Below are positions 1-7,597 of a stretch of 11,758 nt of DNA, piece by piece. Both the position numbers and the translations under genes were made by a program. The stretch is taken from NCBI GenBank assembly GCA_015179025.1, contig WHUX01000758.1, positions 1 through 11,758 of the forward strand. The letters run 5' to 3'. Numbering within the stretch: position 1 is the first letter of the stretch; each line of letters begins with the position of its first letter. Below the pieces are notes generated by a model. That model was not told where the DNA came from. It was given only the letters and a program-made list of their open reading frames with translations, and did not search any database. This DNA is from Terfezia claveryi (lineage: Eukaryota; Ascomycota; Pezizomycetes; Pezizales; Pezizaceae).

Positions 1-347
1 GCCATGCCTCCGCCGTCCAGCTTGCCATGCCTCTGTCCATTCCAGCTTGCCATGCCTCCGCCGTCCAGCTTGCCATGCCTCCGCCGTCCAGCTTGCCATG
101 CCTCCGTCATCCAGCTTGCCATGCCTCCGCCGTCCAGCTCGCCATGCCTCCGTCATCCAGCTTGCCATGCCTCCGCCGTCCAGCTTGCCATGCCTCCGCC
201 GTCCAGCTTGCCATGCCTCCGTCGTCCACCTTGCCTTACCTCTGTCGTCCGGGTTGCCATGCCTCCGCCGACCAGCTTGCCGTGCCTCCGTCGTCCAGCT
301 TGCCTTCCCTCCGCCGTCCCCTTTGCCATATCTCTGCACCACCCTAG
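1..347. repeat. 23-bp minisatellite (about 15 tandem units)
   Basis: About fifteen head-to-tail units, each starting gccatgcctccgccgtcc and closing with agctt. Nearly all are 23 bp; the second (24-48) is 25 bp. Units 1-9 are close copies (ccgccg alternates with ccgtca), and units from about 210 onward decay progressively until the pattern is lost near 347. The array touches base 1, so it probably extends beyond the window. Because 23 is not a multiple of 3 and the unit has no stop in these phases, all three plus-strand frames stay open and cycle through the same Met-Pro-Pro/Cys-Leu-Arg/His-Ala-Ser peptides. These open frames follow from the repeat and are not evidence of a protein. Confidence 0.93.
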
Positions 348-892
348 TTTAAGCTGTACTCCCACCACTTTCGTTCGCAGACCAACGTAGGGGCCAGGCT
401 CTTGGCCTCGAGTTCGCTAGGCACATGGCAAGGTTGGACAGGTCCGTTTAATTATATTTCTGTCTCTTGTGGCATTAGCTCCCCTGTATATAAATATTTA
501 GAAATACTATAGACATTTATTATACTTATGCGTGCATGCGTCCTGGATCATTGGTTCACTTCATTCCACGTAGCTGGCCTCAGTTGTAGGGAGGGTAAAC
601 ACGCTTCTCTTCGCTTCTCTTCGTAGAAACCCAAGGTCCCACCCGCGTGCGTGCAACCATATACCTAAGGCGCCGTGGCGTATACCGCGCCTGAGGCAGA
701 GGCCCCAGTATAAAGCAGGCTAGCCTTGAATCTTGGCGAGTAATCTGTAGATCACCGATTAATCGCGAGTCGAGTTGAGGTAGTAAAAAGCCGACTCGGC
801 GAGTTGTGGAGGAGACGAAAACTCGCTCGCCGAGGCGAGTCTTGGCGAGCGAGGCGAGTTTTACTCGCCCCGTGGCGCACACTACCTGGGAC
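348..892. other. Gene-free flank between minisatellite and copia Gag remnant
   Basis: No reading frame here resembles a known protein. The left part (about 460-530) is AT-rich. The right part contains a TATA-like tataaag near 709-715 and a direct duplication of cttctcttcg near 605-622. Recognisable copia Gag homology, read on the minus strand, stops close to 893. The stretch from about 585 (tgtagggagg) to 892 (gggaca) starts TG and ends CA and could be a foreign insertion such as a solo LTR interrupting Gag, but no target-site duplication is visible, so this stays a guess. Confidence 0.5.
735..869. repeat. Cluster of GGCGAGT/ACTCGCC motifs with a hairpin
   Basis: GGCGAGT occurs at 735-741, 798-804, 834-840 and 853-859, with related gcgag/ctcgc sequences between them. 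The last copy pairs with ACTCGCC at 863-869 across a 3-base loop, giving a perfect 7-bp stem. The role is unknown. It lies just outside the point where copia Gag homology ends. Confidence 0.55.
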
Positions 893-2029
893 ATATGTCT
901 TGTGATATATAGTGATATCGCCATAGGTAAGTCCACTCTTCATCTGGATATTTTTAATGAGAGTGTTGTAGTAGAGTGGAAGAGTGGCTAGTAGAAACGT
1001 CCCTTTGGCTTGGTCGTTTTTGCTTAAGCCTATTAATATTGTTTCGAATTCTTTAAGGTCATCTGGGATTATTCCTCCTAGCATAGATTTCATGAATCCT
1101 TACTTTTTATTGAACTCGCTAATGTGTTCTTCGATTGAACTATTTCTATTGTTATAGCTAAGTTTGATAACTCTAATAAGTAGAGCTCCAAGTGTGGTGA
1201 CAGTCTTGCCTTTGAATTTGGCCTTCAGCTCTTTATAGGCTTTGTTAGCTGTTCTGGCTAGTCCGATGATATCTACAACTTCTTTCTCACAATTTCTTTT
1301 CATTGTAAGGATTGTGAAGTTGTTGTCTTTCTTCCAGGCTTTAGCATCTGCATCTCTGGCTTTTCTAGTGGCTGTAGAATCTGGATCTTGGACATCTCTG
1401 GTGACAATTTCCCATATTGTCTCATCTTTATATTCATAGCTGCTAAGCGTTTGCTCAATAGATAGTATCCACTAAGTATAGTCCTGTTGTCCACTAAGCT
1501 TGGACTCGATCTTTGGGATTGATCATTCTTTGGACATAGTTACTGGAGGTGGTGTTAGTGAATCTGGTGGTGGAGGAGGTGGAGTTCTTGCTCTTCGCCC
1601 TCTTCTTCATTGGATCTGAATGTTGACTGGGAGATTTGGATATTCAACTTCGTGCTCTGATTCGGTTTCTGGGACTGGTCCTGCTGTGCCGCTCATTTAG
1701 ATGAGTGCTGGGTATATCTGGTCAAAGCTTATTAATTGGTTCTCATACTGGATTCCTTTGTCTAGTAGAGATATTTCTGCTTCTTGGGTATCAAGGTCGG
1801 TTAAGAGATTTCCGAGCTCTTGATAGTTTTCTTCTATTTGTTGTTCTTTTGTTGCTAGCACCTCGTTGTACAGCCCACTCTTCCTTAGTTCTTGTTCTAG
1901 GTATTCGGCGTCGGACAGCAGTTCTCTTGGGATCGTGGTGATTTCTGAAGACTTATTTCCCGAGAGGTTCTTGAAGAGTTGCTTGTTCTGACGGTTTATT
2001 TTCTTGGACCAAGATCGGTGTGTAGGCAT
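893..2029 (-). pseudogene. Ty1/copia Gag remnant with five in-frame stops
   Basis: A single minus-strand frame runs from the ATG at 2029 to about 893 and reads as a copia Gag protein (capsid, UBN2/gag-like family). The first 110 residues are rich in Gln/Glu/Leu and look coiled-coil. An acidic and Pro-rich linker follows, then a capsid-like core containing KLSGQQDYT, ETIWEIVTRD, FKGKTVTTLGALLIRV, SSIEEHISEF and FMKSMLGGIIP. The frame is kept throughout, but stop codons interrupt it at 1699-1697 (TAA), 1609-1607 (TGA), 1525-1523 (TGA), 1474-1472 (TAG) and 1102-1100 (TAA). Each is one C-to-T change from a Gln or Arg codon. No zinc knuckle, protease or integrase follows. It sits directly downstream of the minus-strand LTR, as expected for a copia 5' half. 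Confidence 0.85.
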
Positions 2030-2140
2030 ATGCGGAATTTCGCAGGGTTTCTTTGTGTTGCAACGGTAGGGCGGCCACGGCTTTGGGCTTGTGCTTTTTG
2101 AACGGCAGTGTTACTGGGTTGGTACCACAGATATCTCAAC

Positions 2141-2470
2141 TGTCTATGTTCTTATTACTTTTGCCTTGAGCGCCGGGCTCATAACCTGTAAGATTACGAG
2201 GTTATGCAGTGAAGGAATCGTGAAGATAATTGATCGTGTATATTCAGAAGAGGAGAGATATCTAGATATCGCTATAGACTTATTGCTATGGTCCCAGTGC
2301 TCTACTTCCCAAGAGATGTTTCCTGCGTACTTTCCGGCTCTTTTATCCTTCGCAGAATGTGCCCGTTTTGCCATATTCGGTTTCCCTGTATCTTTACCCT
2401 GTTCCGCCCAATTTGCCATTTACGGACTTGTGTATTCCCCGGGATTGTTCCACGTGAGAGTATTCCTACA
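2141..2470 (-). repeat. Copia LTR copy A (minus orientation)
   Basis: Read on the minus strand, it begins TGTAGGAATACTCTCACG at 2470. It matches plus-strand copy B (2801-3082) over 2186-2470, near-perfectly for the first 170 bases and with scattered substitutions and small indels after that. The distal edge is uncertain. The most likely end is the CA at 2142-2141, because a TGG-starting primer-binding-site candidate follows at 2127-2125 and the Gag ATG comes 96 bases later. This places it as the 5' LTR of the minus-strand element. A TATA-like gataaaag lies within it on the minus strand. Open frames on either strand here are LTR sequence, not genes. Confidence 0.8.
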
Positions 2471-2713
2471 ACCCCAACCCTCTATACAGACAGCAAGGGA
2501 GCCTACAACCTGAGCAAAACCTTGAAATTCGCCAGGAGAAGTCGCCATATCAAGCACCGATTCCACTACCTCCGACAACAACAACGAGCGAACAAGCTCA
2601 AAATAGTCACGATCCCTAGAACAGAGAATCCAGCCAACCTACTGACCAAACCCCTCCTGATGACGACCTTGAATGGATGGAAGGAGTTATGGATGAGTAC
2701 CTCCGAAGCTTAG
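2471..2713 (+). pseudogene. 3' end of copia Pol: RNase H tail
   Basis: From 2472 the plus frame reads LYTDSKGAYNLSKT, then a basic segment with SRHIKHRFHYLR, then IPRTENPANLLTKPL, ending TAG at 2711-2713. This is the C-terminal part of copia RNase H: the Asp in TDSKGA lies where the family has its late catalytic Asp, the HIKHRFHYLR stretch matches the family's HI..RYHFVR segment, and LTKPL is the typical near-terminal motif. Everything upstream (protease, integrase, RT) is missing because the minus-strand LTR abuts it at 2470/2471. A second frame, open from about 2620 to the TAA at 2791-2793, reads PDDDLEWMEGV then EIPILDMTEEQLEGMGFG. It overlaps the end of RNase H and runs to the polypurine tract, so it may be the real C-terminal tail reached by a frameshift. 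Confidence 0.85.
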
Positions 2714-2791
2714 GAGAAACTGAAATCCCGATCCTTGATATGACCGAAGAACAGTTAGAAGGAATGGGATTTGGGACATGGACGTTCGAGT

Positions 2792-2800
2792 AAGGGGGAG
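2792..2800 (+). other. Polypurine tract before the 3' LTR
   Basis: The purine run aagggggag lies immediately before the TG that opens the LTR at 2801 and downstream of the RNase H tail. This is where plus-strand DNA priming occurs in LTR retrotransposons. It fixes the orientation of this half-element as plus and identifies copy B as its 3' LTR. Confidence 0.8.
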
Positions 2801-3082
2801 TGTAGGAATACTCTCACGTGGAACAATCCCGGGGAATACACAAGTCCGTAAATGGCAAATTGGGCGGAACAGGGTAAAGATACAGGGAAACCGAATATGG
2901 CAAAACGGGCACATTCTGCGAAGGATAAAAGAGCCGGAAAGTACGCAGAGAACATCTCTAAAAAAGTAGAGCACTAGAACCATAGCAACAAGTCTATAGC
3001 GATATCTAGATATCTCCTCTTTGCATATACACGATCAATTATCTTCACGATTCCTCCGCTGCATAACCTCGTAATCTTACAG
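2801..3082 (+). repeat. Copia LTR copy B (3' LTR, plus orientation)
   Basis: Starts TGTAGGAATACTCTCACG and matches copy A in inverted orientation to at least 3082 (cttacag); weaker similarity may continue to about 3105. The main differences from A are G-to-A changes (ctctaaaaaag against ctcttgggaag; cactagaacc against cactgggacc), a few C/T changes and a small rearranged spot near 3020. The 3' border is not clear, so no target-site duplication could be tested. Confidence 0.8.
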
Positions 3083-3864
3083 ATAACCCCCTCCCGGCTC
3101 ACCCCTTCCCAGCTTCTCACCCAGCCTCAATCGGAGGGCCCCCCTCTATTTTTGGTTTCCTTTCATACTTACTTAGTTAGGGCTTTCTTCTTCCGGCTTT
3201 TGGACCAGCTAAGATCCCTGATATCTATCTATCGGATCACCGAACACTGAACAATTTGCTTTTATCCTGGAAAGAGACTTCAAGAAGACCGCGGATGCAT
3301 CTACAGAAGTAAAGACAGTCAGAGTATAGCTATGCTGCTGGAACAGAAGCTCTTGAGGTGTTATACCTTATATTGGTTGTACACTCAATTCCACTCCAAA
3401 TTGATATATCATTCTATGCATAGAAAAACCCACAACTGCTCAGCCGACTAACAAATATATAAACCCAAGCAAAACATACGGCAACACGTTAGTCTTTTGG
3501 TAAGAAGTATTCCATTTATTCATGCCTATACTAAATCGACATCACCGTAACTAATCATTACACTCCACCCCCATCCCCACCCCCACTCCACCACAGGGTC
3601 CAGATATATCTACTGACATAGAAGTAAAACTCTAGATACAAAATTACAAGCCCTCACACCCATATATGGGAGCTCTAGAGAGCTATGCATAATATTACCA
3701 CTAAAAGAAAAAAGGGAAAAAGGGAACCCCATAACATACTCATGCCTAACCATTAACCCAAGAAAAGTGTCATAAACACAATCATAATACACTCAGAAAA
3801 AATTGGGGTAAGGCGTTTGGATTACTACCATCCCCCAAAACTCACCTAATTCCACAAAACACAC
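3083..3864. other. Intergenic region, 3' flank of YEN1
   Basis: I see no protein-like frame or RNA gene. A pyrimidine-rich C-run stretch lies at about 3560-3600. On the minus strand an AATAAA-type hexamer (plus-strand tttatt, near 3515-3520) is about 350 bases beyond the YEN1 stop codon and is a weak candidate polyadenylation signal. Confidence 0.5.
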
Positions 3865-6800
3865 CTACTCCCCTGTCAAATCCACTACATCCACATGCTC
3901 CCACGCCTTAATCTTCCCCAAGCCCCTCTTGACCCCCAAGCCCCCCTTCCTCCCAATTGTCTGAATCCCCCCCAACCCAGGATCTGACTCGTCCAGCACC
4001 CTCCATCCTTCCTTTTCTATGCTCTGTCCGACAGGGACCTTCATCGATTTCTGTTTTAGGGGCAAGTTCTCTGTCTTTGCGGCTGCACGAGGGGCCGAAA
4101 CTGCCTTCCTCACTTGCTTCATTTGCACTTGCAGCTTCTGCTGGCTTGGCTTCGCCTTGATCGTAGCTTCATGCTTCTGCTTCGGCGCAGGAGCGGCGGC
4201 GGGAGGAGGAGGAGGAGCCTGTGGTTTATTCTTCTTCGCCGATGGAATAGGAATCATACTCTTCATCCTCCTCCTAGGGGGTGTTACCTGCTCTGGGGCT
4301 GCCGGAGCCGATGATGCAAGTTCATCGAAACTCGGGCCCAGACTCCCAGTTGAAATTATCGAACCCCCGAGGCTCTCGAAGACGCTCTAGACTGTGGACA
4401 GTCCCACTGTGGCTGCTGTAGTTCCTTCGGCGAAGACGCCAATGGGGCAATCTCAAGCAAAGCCTGTATAGGTGATAAGGTCTTCGCTGGAAGTTGTCGC
4501 TCCCTCTTGCTCTTTCCTAATCTCAACGGCACTAGTGGATTAGGGCCGTTAAGTTCCTCATTGCTAGGCGATAGTGGCGAAGGAAACACTCCCTCCATGA
4601 CACGCTTGAGTTGTTTCCTAGGACTGAAGTTCCCCCGGGTAGTTGTGATCCAGGAGAAATCCCGGACAGGCTGACGCTCCGCGGCTGAAGTTGGGGTAGA
4701 GAGGGGAATGGAAAAATCTGAATATGCAGAGGAGGAGGTGGTTGATGCTATGGAGCTATTTCTACCATATGCATATTCCGAGGATGATTGCGGGAGGTTT
4801 GTATTCAATGGTGGGAGATATGATGGTGGTTCGGGGGAGAGGAATATGGCCCGGGAATCTCCCTCTAGTTGAGGGGGAGGTGGCATTGGAGCAGAGAAGT
4901 CGAGACGACGGTTCACCTTGCTAATTGCCTGTGATCTTGATTCTAGGGTATACTTGGGGGAAGGTAGGTCCTTTTCGTAGAACCCAAAATGGTCGTCATA
5001 TCCCAATGCGGGGAGACCTGCGTCATAGTCATAGGAGCTCTCGTCATGGAAGGGCTCGCTGGGCAGGATGAAGCCACCACTAAGGCGCTTCGATGATGTG
5101 CGGCTAACTGAGGCAGGGGTATCAAAGAGGTATGCATCATTTTCCTCAGTTAATGAGGCTCGTCGAATACTTTCAGGAGTCTTCTGCTTCTTACTATGTG
5201 ATTCTCCACACCCTTTCTCAAGCCTGCGAGACGGTGTTCCTGGTACAGATGATAGGCTGGCAGCAAATTTTGCCGTAGTAGGCGAGGTATCAGCGGAGAA
5301 ACATGCCGGCGGGGAGGAAGACAGTAGATCAATGACCTCAATTTGTGGTGATGGCTTCCTCTGCCTCTTTGAGCCATGTAAATGAATGGGGCTCGGCCAT
5401 TGTGGTAACGGTGGTTCATCGAGGAAGAAGTCCTCTACCGGGGGGAGTGGAGAAGACGATATTTCAAAAGGCCTGGACCGCGAGGGTGCTGGGTGGGTTG
5501 TACTGCCATTGGATGTAGATGTACAAGCCTTCTTCTTGGATGTAAATAAGCCCACTGGGGAGGAATTGTCAATGTCTTTCCAGGTGGCTTTGGTAGGAGA
5601 AGGCGAGGAGGCTTCTGGTGATAACCTGCTCCTACTACTGCTGGACGCAGGAGCACCAAAGTGGTCGGCAGTATTGCTACGGCTGGGTCCGGAGGGGTGT
5701 TTGAGGGCGAGGGACCATGGATTCTGTGCCCTGAGATTTGTCGTGGATCGCTTTTTGCCTGCTCCTGAATGGTTTGACGCTGCCCGGGCTGCCCGGAGAG
5801 CCTTTGCTGGCGGTGCGGGCGGGGCTGGCGGGAGCTTGAACTGCGACACTCCGGCTGTGGGTGGGGAAGCAGGAGCAGTGTTGCTGCGCGGTAGTGGCGG
5901 AGGGATCCACCACGCCTCATCTGCGGCTTCTGCGTCTTCCTTCGGAGGCTGCGCCAGAGGTGCTGCTGCCGTCGTGGGCTTCGCCGCCTTGAAGTACTTC
6001 TCGATCGCACCCTCATCCTTTTCCACCACCTTCGCCTTCGCCTTCGCCCTCGCCGTCTTTGCTCCAGTTGCGGCCTTTTCCCTTGACGCGGCCTTCTTCT
6101 TGTGCCTGTTCAGCTGCTCCTCCTCCCATTCCTCGACAATCTCGGAGACGCTCAGCCGTAGCACGCGCTCCGAGATCCACACTCGCTCAATGACAAAGGG
6201 ATCATAATCCTTCGGCTTGCCCTTCACCCCCTTTGCACCCTCATCGTCAGAATCCACATCTCCACCCTCCTCTCCATCCTCCACCCCGGGAGAATCATCC
6301 TCGTCATCCGGCTCAGCATCGAGGTCAATAGGCACCACAGTCGCCGGAGTATACGCGACCCTCAACTCCGCCAATCCATCCGTCGAGTGATGCACCCTCC
6401 TGCCCGAGATCTTCTCCACCAAGCCCTTCCTCTGCCCGCCATTAAACAACCCCCAATCAATACCCCCGCCGCCAGCGTCCTCATCAACTTCTTGGCCCCC
6501 CGCTTCCCCTTCCACTCGAAAGCCTCCCTCACAAAGCTCCTCAGTCCCATCCAATCCACCTCCCCACCCCACCGCGGTCTCTTCTGCACAATCTCACTTC
6601 CCACTGCGCTAACCACCGGCCTCAAATAATACCCCAATACCTGCCTATCCGGAAAACTCTCTGGAATGACAATCTTATTATTCTTTCTTGTAAACAACTT
6701 ACTCTCGTTCGTCCTCAACTCATGCATGAGCCTCTCCCTCCACGCCCTCAGCCCCTCTTCATCGCCCCTCCCCCCAACGCACAAAGCTCCCTCCCGAACC

Positions 6801-7597
6801 CCGCCCTCGCCGCATCAACCGCGATCCTGATCCCACACCCGGGAATTCCCGAGGGGATATAATCTCCCCCACTCATCAGTGCCACCATTATCATACCCTC
6901 CGGAGTCAACCCGCTTTCCTTCTCCACCTTATCCAATTCATAAACCGTCGCATGCGTTGGTACGCCTCTAGCCCTTCCGCTTTCGCTCGACCAATTCCGT
7001 AGCACCTTTCCGCACCCAAACATCAACGCATCGACATCCTCGCTCAACGTCGCATCAACGATTCTGAGTTTTTGCAGATGAGCACATTCCGCTTCGGCTT
7101 CTCCCGGGGCAGTGTGGTAAGGGTAGCCAAAGAGCGAGATGAGTGTTTTTTGCCGACTGGTGATATAGGCGGGGACATTTGCGGTTTTGCGGTGCCGCTT
7201 GAATTGGGGTCGAGCGGGGCCGTCGAAGATGAAGATGGGGAGAATGGGGAGAGTGAGTAGACGGCTGAGTCGGTAGTATAGCGTACGCAAAGCAGGGTTG
7301 GTACCACCTAGGAAAAGTCAGTAAACAGTCGATCATCCCAATGGCCGAATTTCTAGAACAGGTACGACAACGGATACAGACCTTGTGCAGCCTGTGCCTG
7401 AAACGACCAAATCGACACATCAATTGCGATCCGCAACGGGGCCCCCGTAGACCTCAGATGGTCATCAGCGAGCTTCGCAAGGGAAATGCGCTCCCCAGGG
7501 CCTAATTCTGCATAAAGCCTACAACCACCCGATACACAGAATTAGCAATTGCAGCCGAAGGGGCAGTGCAGTTGGTTACCGACCCTGTGATCCCCAT
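3865..7597 (-). CDS. YEN1: YEN1/GEN1-type Holliday-junction resolvase (three frame breaks)
   Basis: XPG/Rad2-family nuclease. GEN1/Yen1 enzymes cut Holliday junctions symmetrically and resolve recombination intermediates in the nucleus at mitotic exit. Exons: 7597-7584, 7518-7382, then 7307-3865; about 1,198 residues if each frame break is a single missing base. It begins MGITGLYAELGPGER (the free Gly2 is typical of XPG enzymes). Active-site acids are all present: D38 (RIAIDVS), D79 (IFDGP), E120/E122 (GEAEAE), D141/D143 (SEDVDAL), D199 (GGDY). The helix-hairpin-helix follows (IPSGIPGCGIRIAV). Then come RTNESKLF, ISGRRVHHSTDG and a chromodomain-like segment (YDPFVIERVWISERVLRL, about 6210-6110). 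The long disordered tail has a PIP-like EGAIEKYF (6014-5991), SIM-type IEVIDLL (5342-5322) and C-terminal VDVVDLT (3894-3874), and CDK-type SPTK, SPRK and TPSRR sites. In budding yeast, CDK phosphorylation restrains Yen1. Frame breaks of -1 sit at or beside G-runs at 6775-6770, about 6467-6450 and 4368-4364. Family assignment is very secure; intactness is not. Confidence 0.9.
7308..7381 (-). other. YEN1 intron 2 (74 nt, phase 1)
   Basis: Donor GTCTGTATCC at 7381, branch site TACTGAC and acceptor TTTTCCTAG ending at 7308. Removal joins FQAQAAQ to GGTNPALRTLYYRL, a run conserved in fungal Yen1 proteins, in the correct phase. The strong branch site and correct phase make this a confident call. 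Confidence 0.88.
7519..7583 (-). other. YEN1 intron 1 (65 nt, phase 2)
   Basis: Donor GTCGGTAACC at 7583, acceptor TTGTAG ending at 7519, with a CTAAT-type branch candidate (tgctaattc) between. Splicing joins ATGGGGATCACAGG to GCTTTATGCAGAATTAGG and restores the conserved start of the XPG N-domain (GLYAELGPGER). Without it the conserved exon 2 has no start codon. The prediction rests on protein-family fit, not on transcript data. Confidence 0.8.

Larger units (their letters stand above)
893..3082. mobile_element. Rearranged Ty1/copia retrotransposon block
   Basis: Two copia fragments meet near 2470. On the minus strand, reading leftward: an LTR (about 2470 to 2141), a TGG-starting primer-binding-site candidate (2127-2125 onward), a Gag frame from 2029, and loss of homology near 893. 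On the plus strand, reading rightward: the end of copia RNase H (2472-2713), a polypurine tract (2792-2800), and a second LTR copy (from 2801). Protease, integrase and most of reverse transcriptase are missing. The two LTR copies are almost identical over 170 bp, so both halves belong to one family. The arrangement could come from insertion of one copy into another followed by deletion, or from an internal inversion. Confidence 0.8.

Noticed and set aside
4..390. Open frames of about 70-130 codons in the left repeat on both strands
   Set aside because: They are products of the 23-bp repeat, appear in every plus frame with the same peptide words, and have no family resemblance.
2091..2983. Cys/Phe-rich open frames on both sides of the RNase H remnant that encode the same peptide
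   Set aside because: They are the two inverted copies of the copia LTR read antisense; the shared peptide reflects the repeat, not a gene family.
6418..6467. A 32-nt intron (GTATTG to GGGCAG) to explain the middle YEN1 frame break
   Set aside because: The phase fits, but 32 nt is shorter than usual fungal introns and no branch site is visible; a single-base indel at a G5 run is simpler.
4019..6629. Several plus-strand open frames opposite YEN1, one of 273 codons
   Set aside because: They are antisense shadows of the GC-rich, low-complexity YEN1 tail (Gly/Ala/Ser-rich composition) and have no start context or domain.
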